From positions 682,001 through 746,000 of the forward strand of contig CBDCGG010000002.1 of the NCBI GenBank assembly GCA_965216605.1: a stretch of DNA of 64,000 bases. The letters are read 5' to 3'. Below, in pieces: positions 1 to 8,283 of this stretch. A program made the position numbers and the translations under genes. The notes under the pieces are model-generated. The model did no database searches. It was not told the DNA's origin and was given only the letters and a program-made list of their open reading frames with translations. The DNA is from JABAAW01 sp965216605 (GTDB lineage Bacteria > Pseudomonadota > Alphaproteobacteria > JABAAW01). Every line of letters starts with the position of its first letter. Position 1 is the first letter of the stretch.

Positions 1-897
1 CTGATGCGCTTCTTCACTACTCCCAGTGTTAAAGCGGCGCGTCTGTCGGTGGGGTGGGCGATGTTGTTCATCTTCCTGCTCTACTTTACAGCACCGGCTT
101 ACGCCACTTTTGCAAAGTACGAGATCTACACCAATGTGATCGGCTCGCAGATCACGGCTCTGCCCGACTGGGTTTCGCTGTGGAGCAATGTCGGCAACCT
201 CTTGACGATTACGGATCTCAACGGCAACGGCATTCTTGAACACGGCGAGTTTGTCATTAAAGGCGACATCGTCGTTTTGGCAACCCCTGAGATCGCGGGC
301 TTGCCCTATGTGATCGCGGGGTTGGTTGCTGCGGGGGGGCTGGCAGCCGCGCTATCTACTGCCGACGGGCTCTTGCTCGCTATCGCCAACGCCTTCAGCC
401 ACGATGTGTACTATCGCATGGTGAACCCGAAGGCGACTCCGCGAAAGCGTCTGATAGTCTCGCGTGCATTGCTGGTGATTATCGCCTTCTTTGCCGCTTG
501 GCTGGCAAGCACGAAGCCTTCCGACATCCTCTCGATGGTTGCGTGGGCTTTCTCCATCGCAGCCTCAGGGCTGTTTCCGGCACTTGTGCTGGGAATCTGG
601 TGGAAGCGTGTCAACACGCCGGGCGCCATATCGGGCATGCTCGTCGGCTTCGGCGTGTGCATGTGGTACTTGGTCGGCACTCGCTATGGGATCTTATTTC
701 CGTGGCTGTTCGGCGAGGGCGGACTAGAACTGTGGTTCGGTGTACAAAACATCTCGGCGGGGCTGTTCGGCATTCCTGCTGGGTTAGTTACCATGGTCGT
801 CGTCAGCTTGCTGACGAAAGCCCCTTCGATGGAGATGCAACGCTTCATCGACGAGTTGCGCATCCCGCGCGGAAAAATCTTGGCGAAGAACCAGTAA
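1..897 (+). CDS. actP: Cation/acetate symporter (SSS family), C-terminal part, truncated by the window edge
   Basis: The reading frame is open from base 1 (CTG ATG CGC) and continues upstream of the window, so the first ATG at 4 is internal. The visible 298 residues hold the last six or so membrane helices of a sodium:solute symporter. Sequence resembling the family pattern LMRF-T--KAAR-SV opens the fragment, and the helix with GLVAAGGLAAALSTADGLLL is the conserved sodium-site helix of the ActP/VC_2705 subfamily. The insert LTITDLNGNGILEHGEF looks like an EF-hand-like periplasmic loop. It would take up acetate or a similar small carboxylate with Na+. A strong terminator follows at 952. The exact substrate is inferred from family only. 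Confidence 0.85.
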   Translation: MMRFFTTPSVKAARLSVGWAMLFIFLLYFTAPAYATFAKYEIYTNVIGSQITALPDWVSLWSNVGNLLTITDLNGNGILEHGEFVIKGDIVVLATPEIAGLPYVIAGLVAAGGLAAALSTADGLLLAIANAFSHDVYYRMVNPKATPRKRLIVSRALLVIIAFFAAWLASTKPSDILSMVAWAFSIAASGLFPALVLGIWWKRVNTPGAISGMLVGFGVCMWYLVGTRYGILFPWLFGEGGLELWFGVQNISAGLFGIPAGLVTMVVVSLLTKAPSMEMQRFIDELRIPRGKILAKNQ

Positions 898-951
898 TGG
901 GTTTGAGCCTAACTAGCTAACGCAGGGTCTTCGTGCCTTGCGAGGACATAT

Positions 952-987
952 GGGGAGGAGTCGAAAGACTTCTCCCCAATGTTTTTT
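952..987 (+). terminator. Rho-independent terminator after actP
   Basis: An 11-bp stem (GGGGAGGAGTC / GACTTCTCCCC, one G-T pair) closes on a GAAA tetraloop and is followed by AATGTTTTTTG. It lies 55 bases after the actP stop codon on the same strand. Confidence 0.85.
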
Positions 988-1529
988 GTTAGTAATTTAA
1001 ACAGCGTTTTTTGCTGACATTTTGTTTTTTTGGATGAGATGATGTTGGAGTTCTTCGATACGGTTATTTTCATATACCGAACTATCTTTTAGGTGCTTTG
1101 TCTTACACTTGTTTCGGTGTTTTTCTGCTGGATATTTTTTTCGGCCCGGGCAGCAGCAATCCGATTTGTCGGGCTTTTCATCGTGTTGTGGACCCTTATT
1201 TTCGTTTTCTTGCGCCGATCACGCCTGGGTTTATGCCGTTGTTTTTGTTACCTCTTTACGCGGCGTTTTGGCCTTTTTTATTGCGGTTTGTTTTTTATAT
1301 TGTTCTTTCTTACTACGAGCTTGCGCCGACATTGTCTTGAGCGCATGCGCTATGGCGGGGGGAGCGCAATTTTTACGGATGCAAAACAAACGCGCGCTTG
1401 CGCGCGTGGGGGTGTGGGGGGTTTCCAACCCCCCACAAAAAGCGCGCCGCGAGCGGGCGCGTAAGCGCCTTCTACGCACTCGCGCGTTAGCGCGAGGTGC
1501 GTAGCCCTTCCTGTTTCTTCGCTATCTCA
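988..1529. repeat. Non-coding spacer with GC-rich palindromes
   Basis: No gene is supported here; the short hydrophobic frames have no ribosome site and no recognisable motif. The right half is palindromic: CGCGCG-CTTG-CGCGCG at 1391-1406, a perfect 11-bp stem with a 3-base loop at 1413-1437 (TGTGGGGGGTT / AACCCCCCACA), and a near-perfect inverted repeat at 1472-1504 beginning CTACGCACTCGCGC. The motif ACGGATGCAAAACAAACG at about 1375 recurs inverted at about 37105-37122, linking this spacer to the modular repeats elsewhere in the window. The hairpins may also terminate mutS transcription. Confidence 0.6.
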
Positions 1530-4460
1530 TCACTCTCGCGCTGCCATTTTCTTCAAAGCATACAGCTCCTCCAATGCCTCCTTCGGTGTCAAGGCATCCG
1601 GCTCAATTTCCCCCAAAGCCTCCAGCAATACCTGCGCCCGCTCATACAAAACCTCGTCAGCAGAAGATTCCTGCAACGCAGGCGGCGTAAAACTTCCAGT
1701 CGAATCTCGATGCGCCGCGTTTTTCTCCAACTCGAACAGAATCTTTCGCGCTCGCACAAGAATAGAGCGCGGCAAACCCGCACGCTTGGCAACCTCGATG
1801 CCGTAAGAACGCCCGCTCGATCCCTCTGCTACCTTGTAAGTGAAGGTGATCGACTCGCCCTCCTCGATGATCGTCATATGCAAGGTCGCCAGCGCGGGCA
1901 AGCTCTCGTCTAACACCGTGAGCTCGTGGTAGTGGGTGGCAAACAACGCCCTCGCCCCTGTCTTGCGCACAAGATGCTCGACGACCGCCCAAGCAATGGC
2001 AAGTCCGTCGTAAGTCGCCGTTCCTCTGCCAATTTCGTCTAAGATAAGAAACGAGTTCCTCGTCGCCTGTCGCACGATGGCGGCAGTCTCTGCCATCTCC
2101 AGCATGAAGGTGGATTTTCCACCTGCAAGGTCGTCTCCCGCTCCCATGCGCGAACAAAGCCTGTCTGCAATGCTGAGCGTGCAACTTTTGGCAGGCACAA
2201 AGCAGCCGCATTGCGCCATCAAAATGATGAGAGCGTTTTGTCTGAGGTAAGTGCTTTTTCCCGCCATGTTCGGTCCTGTTATCAGCTTGAAGAAGCTGTT
2301 TTTGTCACACAGGCAGTCGTTGGCAACGAAAGGCTGCGCGCTCGTTGAGGGTTGCTCTTGTTGCATGGCATCCAATACAGGATGTCGCGCCTCGTTCAGC
2401 TCTAGTATGGGGTCGTGATCTGAAGCGTCGGCAAACATCGGTCGGCAGTAACCCCGCCGCTCTGCCTGCCGCGCGAGCGATGCGGCGAGGTCGCAAACGG
2501 CGAGCGCATCGAAGGCTACTCTGAGTGCTTGGCGTTGCTGTCGTACTTCGCCTAGCAGTTCTGCGTAGAGTCGCATTTCGCAAGCGAGCAGTTGCTCTTG
2601 TCGCGTTGCTATGTCTCGCGCGCTTGCTTCCAGCGCGTCGTTGGAGAATCGGGCTGCGGAGGCGGTATTTTGTCGGTGTCGAAAGGCGTGTTGCATTTTT
2701 GCGGCGTGTCGCAGCGACACTTCGAAGAAGGTTCCCAGCACGGCGTTCTGTCGTATTTTGAGCGTTTCTACTCCGCTACTTTTTCTTGTCTCCTGCTCTA
2801 AAAGTCCGAGCGTTCGCACGGCTTCGTCGCGCCGCGTTCTGAGATCGAGCAGTTCGGGGGCGAATTGCTCGGAGAGGAATCCTCCGACGCGCGGTAGCGT
2901 TGGCAGATTTTCTAGCAGGGCTTCCTTGAGTTTCTGCTCCAAAGCATCCAACTTGCCGAAGTCTTGTTGCGCTTGTGCCATCTCTTGCGGCAGGCGGGGG
3001 GTTTGTTTGGAATCTTGCCGAGGATTTTGCAGGCGCAAGCTCTCTAGCAGAGTTTTGAGTTTGCACGCCCGCGACAAGGTATTGGAGACTGCGCCTAGGT
3101 CGCGCGGTGTTGCGCGTTCGAGGGCGATTCGCGCGAGTGCTCTCACTCCGTCGGCACAACCGTGCAATATTTCGGTTACTTGTTGCGCGCTTTCGCTATT
3201 GCGGCGAAAGAATTCGATACTGTCGAGCCTGCGTTCGAGCAGATTTTTTTCGCGCGAGGGGTTGGCGATTCGCTCTCTGAGCAGCCTTGCGCCTAGCGCG
3301 GTATCGCACTCGTCGAGGGTTGTGATGAGGGTTGCGCGCGGCTGATCGGATGCGGTATCGAACAAGTCGAGCGTGCGTCTTGTTGTTGCGTCCATCGCCA
3401 TGGCGTTGCTTTCCTCGACCTTGGCGAGGTTTTGTATATCGGGAGTTGCCTCGCCTTGGGTCAGTTGCACATAGTCTAGCAGCGTTCCTGCGGCGGATAT
3501 TTGCGCGTTGTCCAGTTCTCCGAAGGCTTGTAAGCTTTGGGTTTGGAAGTATCGTTTGAGGAATTGCTCGGCGTTTTTGTGATCGAAGCGATTGTCGGGC
3601 AGTGGTGTTAGCGCGTCTTTTTTGGCGTCGAAGGTTTCGAACAGATGGGGTGTATGCAGCAGGCTTTCGGGCAGGACGATTTCGCGTGGCTCGATTCGCG
3701 CGAGCGCGGCTTCTAGGGTATCGAGTTCTTGTTGTTGGCAGCAGAAGGTTGCGGCGGTGAGGTCTAGCCAGGCGAGGGCGATGCTGGGATTGCGTCCTTT
3801 TGTTTGCGCGATGGCGCAGATGACGCAAGATTGTCGAGGCTCTAAGAAAGCGTCTTCGGTGAGGGTTCCTGGCGTGATGGTGCGCACGACGGCGCGTTCG
3901 ATGAGCGCGCTTGCTCCTCGTCTTTCGCGTGCGCTTTGGGGATCTTCGGTCTGCTCGCAGACGGCGATTCGGAAGCCTTTGCGAATCAGTTTAGCGAGAT
4001 AGGGTTCATAGGAATGCGCGGGCACGCCGCACATTTTTACGGGCTCGCCAAGATGGCTACCGCGATGCGTGAGCGCGATATCCAGCGCGGCGGCGGCTTG
4101 TTCGGCATCGTCGAAGAAGAGTTCGTAGAAATCGCCCATGCGATAGAAGAGCAGGCAATTGGGATGTTGTTTTTTTATGCGCCAGTATTGCGCCATCATG
4201 GGCGAGGGTGCTGCGGGAGTTTTTGCAAGCAGCGCGGGCTTTGCGCCTGTCGTTTCTGTTTCCAGCGCGAGACGCGGTGTGGGATTGTTGTTGCGCAAGG
4301 GTTCAGCTGTGGGTTCGGCTGTGGGTTCAGCTGTGGGTTCGGTTGTGGGTTTTGTTGTGGTTCGGCGATACAAGGCAAAACCCCCGGGTTCAGCTGTGGG
4401 TTCGGTTGTGGGTTTTGTTGTGGGGTCTAGGTTTTTTTCTGTGGTTTGTTTTGCTTTCAT
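1530..4460 (-). CDS. mutS: DNA mismatch repair protein MutS with a repeat-built N-terminal extension
   Basis: MutS binds mismatches and uses ATP to recruit MutL. The mismatch-reading motif is seen as MGDFYELFFDDA (Phe-x-Glu at about 111-113), and the ATPase has Walker A GPNMAGKST, Walker B LILDEIGRGTATYDG and the ATHYHEL motif. The longest frame gives 976 residues; the family usually has about 850-910. The first 87 residues are a low-complexity PTAEP/TTKP repeat absent from normal MutS, which usually starts close to the MAQYW-like segment here at residue 89. An alternative ATG at 4199 would give a normal 889-residue protein; neither start has a clear ribosome site. Gene order ispH-rnhA-mutS on this strand with 18 bases to rnhA suggests co-transcription. 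Family call is secure, start is not. Confidence 0.95.
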   Translation of the reverse strand: MKAKQTTEKNLDPTTKPTTEPTAEPGGFALYRRTTTKPTTEPTAEPTAEPTAEPLRNNNPTPRLALETETTGAKPALLAKTPAAPSPMMAQYWRIKKQHPNCLLFYRMGDFYELFFDDAEQAAAALDIALTHRGSHLGEPVKMCGVPAHSYEPYLAKLIRKGFRIAVCEQTEDPQSARERRGASALIERAVVRTITPGTLTEDAFLEPRQSCVICAIAQTKGRNPSIALAWLDLTAATFCCQQQELDTLEAALARIEPREIVLPESLLHTPHLFETFDAKKDALTPLPDNRFDHKNAEQFLKRYFQTQSLQAFGELDNAQISAAGTLLDYVQLTQGEATPDIQNLAKVEESNAMAMDATTRRTLDLFDTASDQPRATLITTLDECDTALGARLLRERIANPSREKNLLERRLDSIEFFRRNSESAQQVTEILHGCADGVRALARIALERATPRDLGAVSNTLSRACKLKTLLESLRLQNPRQDSKQTPRLPQEMAQAQQDFGKLDALEQKLKEALLENLPTLPRVGGFLSEQFAPELLDLRTRRDEAVRTLGLLEQETRKSSGVETLKIRQNAVLGTFFEVSLRHAAKMQHAFRHRQNTASAARFSNDALEASARDIATRQEQLLACEMRLYAELLGEVRQQRQALRVAFDALAVCDLAASLARQAERRGYCRPMFADASDHDPILELNEARHPVLDAMQQEQPSTSAQPFVANDCLCDKNSFFKLITGPNMAGKSTYLRQNALIILMAQCGCFVPAKSCTLSIADRLCSRMGAGDDLAGGKSTFMLEMAETAAIVRQATRNSFLILDEIGRGTATYDGLAIAWAVVEHLVRKTGARALFATHYHELTVLDESLPALATLHMTIIEEGESITFTYKVAEGSSGRSYGIEVAKRAGLPRSILVRARKILFELEKNAAHRDSTGSFTPPALQESSADEVLYERAQVLLEALGEIEPDALTPKEALEELYALKKMAARE
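4301..4423 (-). repeat. 12-bp tandem array at the 5' end of mutS
   Basis: On the plus strand five consecutive 12-bp units of type GTTCAGCTGTGG fill 4301-4360 (variants GTTCGGCTGTGG, GTTCGGTTGTGG, GTTTTGTTGTGG). After a 27-base interruption three more units with the same last two variants fill 4388-4423, as if a block had been duplicated. On the coding strand each unit encodes Pro-Thr/Ala-Glu/Lys-type tetrapeptides. Confidence 0.9.
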
Positions 4461-4478
4461 GGGTATTTCACAGCGCGT

Positions 4479-4919
4479 TTATTGAGTTTGTGCTTGTTTT
4501 TGGGCGATTTGGTCTACTTCTTCGTTATCGAGGATTCCGTGGTGTCCTTTGACCCATAGGAATTGGGGTTTGGGGTTGAGGTTTTCTGTTAGCACGAGCA
4601 ATTTTTGCCATAGGTCTTTATTTAGCAGGGGTTTTTTAGTTGCGGTGCGCCACCCTCGTTTTTGCCATTGGTGGATCCATTCGTTCATGCCTCGCACGAG
4701 GTATTGGCTATCGGAGTGGAGTCGGATTGGCAGGCAGTTTTGCGAGTTTTGTATGGCTTCCAACGCTTTGACGGCGGCGGTTAGTTCCATGCGATTGTTA
4801 GTTGTTTGGGGTTCTGCTCCGCTGATATTTTCTATGTGTGATGGATAGCGAATTTTGGCTGCCCACCCTCCTCTGCCGGGGTTTCCTAGGCATGCTCCGT
4901 CGGTGTAGACGCTAATCAT
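4479..4919 (-). CDS. rnhA: Ribonuclease HI
   Basis: RNase HI cleaves the RNA strand of RNA:DNA hybrids. The 146-residue product has normal length. All four catalytic acids are visible: Asp in VYTDGAC near residue 7, Glu in NNRMELTA, Asp in LHSDSQYL and Asp in EEVDQIA near the C-terminus. The substrate-binding KGH segment (LWVKGHHG) and the basic WQKRGWRTATKK handle are present. It lies between ispH and mutS on the same strand. Upstream AATAAT sits only four bases before the ATG, a possible -10 of a leaderless transcript, though weaker than at ispH. Confidence 0.95.
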   Translation of the reverse strand: MISVYTDGACLGNPGRGGWAAKIRYPSHIENISGAEPQTTNNRMELTAAVKALEAIQNSQNCLPIRLHSDSQYLVRGMNEWIHQWQKRGWRTATKKPLLNKDLWQKLLVLTENLNPKPQFLWVKGHHGILDNEEVDQIAQKQAQTQ

Positions 4920-5030
4920 GGGGATTATTGGGGCATTTATCCCTGAATTGGGTTGTTTTTGGTTTAGCGGGGCGTGGAGTGTTCACGGGCGGAGCATAGA
5001 ACAATCCTCTTTTTTTGTGTTGTTTGGTTT

Positions 5031-6038
5031 CTAGCCGAGTTTTTTGTTTTGTTTCTGCGTGAATTCTTTAGGCATTTTGAAGACGACTGATTCTTCTGCT
5101 AGCGTGATAGTTTCGATAGTTAGGGTTCGTATTTGCTGTAGTGCGTTCAGGCTTTTTTGCACTAGCACTTCGGGTGCGGACGCGGATGCGGTTATACCTA
5201 GCGTTTGGATATTGGTAGTTATGGGGGGTATTTCTCGTTCGTCTTTGATGAGGACGGCGTGCGGCGCGAGCGCGAGGGCTATTTCTAGCAGGCGCATGGA
5301 GTTTGACGAGTTGCGTGCGCCTAGAACGAGCATCAGATCGCATCGTGGCGCGATGGCTTTCACGGCATTTTGGCGATTGGCGGTTGCGTAGCAGATATCG
5401 TCTTTTTTCGGGCTTTGGATAGAGGGAAAGCGTTGGCGGAGTGTGTCGGTGATTTCGGCGGTGTCGTCTAGCGAGAGCGTTGTTTGGGTTGTGAGCGCGA
5501 GCGGGCGACTATCTGGCACGAAGGTTTTTGCGTCGGCTAGGGTTTCGATCAGCGTTATCGGGGACGGCGCGGCGTTTTTGGGAGAATCGGGCAATTGTCC
5601 CATTGTTCCTGCTACTTCGGGATGGTTTTGGTGTCCGATGAGGAGGGTGTGGTATCCGTTTTTGTGGAAGCGTTCTACTTCGCGGTGCACTTTCGATACT
5701 AGCGGGCAGGTTGCGTCGATGGCTTGCATGGCGTGTTTTTGCGCCTCGTTGACGACGGCTTTGGCAACGCCGTGCGCCGAGAACACGACGGGGCGGGTAG
5801 TTTGGTGGTGTGTGGGGATATCTGCCAGCTCTTCTACGAAGACTACGCCTTGTTGTTGTAGCGTTTGCACGACGAAGGCGTTATGGACGATTTCGTGGCG
5901 CACATAGACGGGCGCGCCGTGTTTTTCCAGCGTTTGTTCGACGATGGCGATGGCTCGTTCTACGCCGGCGCAGAAGCCTCGTGGGGCGGCGAGTAGCACG
6001 GTGAGCGGCGCAGGCAAGCTGGCTTGTGTGTCTTTCAT
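5031..6038 (-). CDS. ispH: 4-hydroxy-3-methylbut-2-enyl diphosphate reductase
   Basis: IspH (LytB) carries out the last step of the MEP isoprenoid pathway, reducing HMBPP to IPP and DMAPP with a 4Fe-4S cluster. The three cluster cysteines are seen in PRGFCAGVERA (Cys23), DATCPLV and DDICYATANRQ. The catalytic-pocket motifs FSAHGV, GHQNHPEV and the Ser/Asn motif NSSNSMRL are intact. The 335 residues fit the family. It is the first gene of the ispH-rnhA-mutS group and has a -10-like TACACT seven bases before the ATG and no Shine-Dalgarno sequence. Confidence 0.96.
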   Translation of the reverse strand: MKDTQASLPAPLTVLLAAPRGFCAGVERAIAIVEQTLEKHGAPVYVRHEIVHNAFVVQTLQQQGVVFVEELADIPTHHQTTRPVVFSAHGVAKAVVNEAQKHAMQAIDATCPLVSKVHREVERFHKNGYHTLLIGHQNHPEVAGTMGQLPDSPKNAAPSPITLIETLADAKTFVPDSRPLALTTQTTLSLDDTAEITDTLRQRFPSIQSPKKDDICYATANRQNAVKAIAPRCDLMLVLGARNSSNSMRLLEIALALAPHAVLIKDEREIPPITTNIQTLGITASASAPEVLVQKSLNALQQIRTLTIETITLAEESVVFKMPKEFTQKQNKKLG

Positions 6039-6045
6039 GGGGGGG

Positions 6046-6051
6046 AGTGTA
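6046..6051 (-). promoter_or_regulatory. -10-like hexamer of ispH, predicted leaderless
   Basis: On the minus strand TACACT is followed by seven C residues and then the ATG of ispH. A start site about seven bases after the hexamer would be at or next to the A of the start codon. No purine-rich ribosome site lies in the gap. No good -35 is visible. Confidence 0.45.
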
Positions 6052-6272
6052 GCAGAAGGCGGGGGGTGCGAGGGTGTTTGCGCGGGGAGGAAGAGGCGCG
6101 AGCGGGCAACAAGGGAGATTGCTGTATTTTTACAAAGTTTTTACAAAGCCTTACAAATTTTTATGGATTTTTTCTGATAAAAAGCGCGTGCATACGCGCG
6201 CGTGCGGGAAAAACGGCGTGAATCAAGGGTTTTGTGTGTATAAAAAAAATCATAGAAAAATAAAAAAAACGC

Positions 6273-6301
6273 TTGACCTTGTGTGTGTAAGTGCTTATAA
6301 C
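6273..6301 (+). promoter_or_regulatory. Sigma-70-type promoter of the porin gene
   Basis: TTGACC and TATAAC are separated by exactly 17 bases, in a very AT-rich stretch. Upstream, 6127-6165 contains three loose copies of TTTTTACAAAG that could bind a regulator or bend DNA. The promoter implies a leader of about 135 bases before the porin ATG at 6444, which is long and may be a target for post-transcriptional control. The remaining spacer from 6052 holds no gene. Confidence 0.75.
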
Positions 6302-6443
6302 AACGCCTATAAGCATTCTTTCTCGTGGATTCCGCAAGGGATTACATGAGAAGGCGCAAAGTGTTTCTCTTCGGACTTGTCGGCAACGATTGGGGAGGGG
6401 AGAGTCGGTTTGTGAAATTCTCAGTTTTCCTTTGGAGGAAACC

Positions 6444-7733
6444 ATGAAGAAAATCCTTTTGGCAACAACCGCTGTCGCGGCGTTCGTTGCTTTTTCGGGC
6501 GTAGCCCAAGCACAAGACCCCGGTCGTCCCGATTTCGGAGCGACAGAAGGGGGCGGTAAAGCAGGTTCTGCCTTCACCGTTACAGTCGGTGGCGATATTT
6601 CATTTTTCTTGAAATACGCTACGGCAGACGACAGTCTGGAAACAGTTGTTGGTGGTGAGGCTGAGCTCGGAAACGATGGTCTTTTTGCCCTGATTTCCGG
6701 TGAATTGCATATCAATGGCGCAGCCACAACCGACAACGGTACAGATATCGAAACCCACCTCGAACTCGAATATTCGGGTATCGGTGGCGATGCGACTCGT
6801 AACAACACGGCGGGTAGCGGAAGCGACCCCATCCCTGTTGGCGATATCGTTCGTGTCGATGAGCTTTCGATGAAAATCGGCGGCGGCTGGGGTTCTGTTG
6901 AACTGGGTGCCAACGACGGTGCTGAAGATACCTTCAAAATCTACGGTGGCTCTATTGCTGCTGGCACGGGCGGTACCGATGGTTTTGCCCATGGTGTCAC
7001 AGGTGGTGTTAATGGTTGGCTTACTACAGGCGGCACAGCCGGTTCTGGCGATTCCAGCGATGCCTTGAAGGCTACCTACCTTTCACCTGTCGTTGCTGGC
7101 TTCCAAGGCGGCGTTTCTGTCAATTACCAGACAGAAGGTCCTAATGATCCTGATGGTGGCACTTTGGGTGTCGGTCTTGGTGTCAAGTACGCTGGCTCTG
7201 CCTCTGGTCTTGACTATGCCGTCTCCATCGTTTGGGGTGATACGAGTATCGCCGGACAAACTAGCGCAGCTGGTCTCGCCCTAGTGGCAGCAGATGCTGG
7301 CGGCGATGCTGCTGCTCAAAGAGTAGCTGCTCGTCCTGCTGCTGATGCCGATAGAGGCGGATTGGGTATTGGCGTGAAGCTTGGCGGTGCTGGTGTTCAA
7401 GGTGTCGTTGGTGTTACCATCGACGGACTTGGTCGCAGCGATGTAGCTTACGCAAGCCCTGACCCTGACATCGATCTTGGCATGGCTGTTGCTTATGCCA
7501 TCCCCGGTGGCAAGGCTAATGTCTCTCTGTCAAGCGTTCTGAGATTGCCTTACTCTGAGACTGAGAGCACTAACGAATTGTCGGAATACCTCGTCTTTGC
7601 GAGTGCCGACTACGCTGTTCTTCCCGGTGTCACGCTTGCGCTTGACCTCGGTTATGGCGATAGCGATATTGCCGATGAAAGCACCGTATCAGGTGGTTTC
7701 ACGGGCGTGTTTCGTGCCAAGGCTTCCTTTTAA
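6444..7733 (+). CDS. Outer membrane porin, alphaproteobacterial type
   Basis: The 429-residue protein starts with a typical signal peptide (MKKILLATTAVAAFVAF) and a signal peptidase I site after AQA. The mature chain is rich in Gly, Ala, Asp and Thr, has alternating amphipathic strands, a segment GGWGSVELGANDGAEDTFKI like the constriction region of trimeric alphaproteobacterial porins, and ends in Phe (RAKASF), the usual OM assembly signal. The ATG at 6444 was chosen over an upstream in-frame ATG because it follows a strong GGAGG ribosome site and begins the signal peptide. Strong promoter and terminator suggest high expression. Diffusion selectivity cannot be read from sequence. Confidence 0.88.
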   Translation: MKKILLATTAVAAFVAFSGVAQAQDPGRPDFGATEGGGKAGSAFTVTVGGDISFFLKYATADDSLETVVGGEAELGNDGLFALISGELHINGAATTDNGTDIETHLELEYSGIGGDATRNNTAGSGSDPIPVGDIVRVDELSMKIGGGWGSVELGANDGAEDTFKIYGGSIAAGTGGTDGFAHGVTGGVNGWLTTGGTAGSGDSSDALKATYLSPVVAGFQGGVSVNYQTEGPNDPDGGTLGVGLGVKYAGSASGLDYAVSIVWGDTSIAGQTSAAGLALVAADAGGDAAAQRVAARPAADADRGGLGIGVKLGGAGVQGVVGVTIDGLGRSDVAYASPDPDIDLGMAVAYAIPGGKANVSLSSVLRLPYSETESTNELSEYLVFASADYAVLPGVTLALDLGYGDSDIADESTVSGGFTGVFRAKASF

Positions 7734-7820
7734 GGTTGATAACGAACAACGGGAAGGGAAGAGGAAGTTTAGCTGATTCAAGTTAGACATTGATTTCTTT
7801 TCTTTTCCTGTAACAAGGCG

Positions 7821-7852
7821 AAAAGGACGGCTCCCCCCCGAGCCGTCCTTTT
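7821..7852. terminator. Terminator after the porin gene
   Basis: A perfect 13-bp inverted repeat (AAAAGGACGGCTC / GAGCCGTCCTTTT) closes on six C residues. The A-run before and T-run after make it potentially bidirectional. It starts 88 bases past the porin stop. Confidence 0.88.
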
Positions 7853-7895
7853 CCATTTAAGACGCGGGTTAGCGCGCTTGCTTGCGTGCTTTGAA

Positions 7896-8215
7896 TTGAT
7901 TTTAACAGGGAGCGGTAGTGTCCCAAAAAACGGGACTCGCGCATTGACGCGTACACGACGCGCGCGTAGCGCGCGGGGGGGCGCGGGGGGATAAATTCCC
8001 CCCGCAAATTCTGCGGGCGAGCGAAGCGAAGTCCGCAGCCTCTTATTCAAAAGAGGCTACGCGCTACGCGCGTAGATTCTTGCGGGGGAACTTCGTCCCC
8101 CCCCTCCCCCCATGCGCAAAACTCACTTCGCCTTACGGCTCGCTCGTCTTGCGTTTCCGTCAACGCGCGCGTCCCGTTTTTTGGGACACTACCGCTCCCT
8201 ATTAAAATTAATCAA
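7896..8215. mobile_element. MITE-like element, about 320 bp, no transposase
   Basis: Two perfect 30-bp inverted repeats bound the element, at 7907-7936 (AGGGAGCGGTAGTGTCCCAA...) and 8171-8200. Pairing continues outward imperfectly through AT-rich ends (TTGATTTTAAC / ATTAAAATTAATCAA) and inward through GCG-rich sequence. No frame encodes a transposase. The interior is made of the modules found in other spacers of this window: GGGGATAAATTCCCC, a palindrome AGCCTCTTATTCAAAAGAGGCT, and a 51-base stretch at 8106-8156 that is identical to the inverse of 35169-35219. No clear target-site duplication was found, and the parent insertion sequence family could not be named. Confidence 0.7.
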
Positions 8216-8271
8216 CTCCGTCATATCTACCCCAAGAAAACACTCCTCTACAAAAAACACGCCCCCTGCGC

Positions 8272-8277
8272 TATACT
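8272..8277 (+). promoter_or_regulatory. -10-like hexamer of the Atm1 transporter gene, predicted leaderless
   Basis: TATACT lies six bases before the ATG at 8284, separated only by pyrimidines (TCCCCC). There is no ribosome site. The arrangement matches those before ispH, the DNA methyltransferase and cobH. Confidence 0.45.
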
Positions 8278-8283
8278 TCCCCC

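Noticed and set aside
1093..1504. Overlapping open frames of 80-130 codons after actP
   Set aside because: Translations are Phe/Leu/Cys-rich low-complexity with no ribosome site or motif and run through palindromic sequence.
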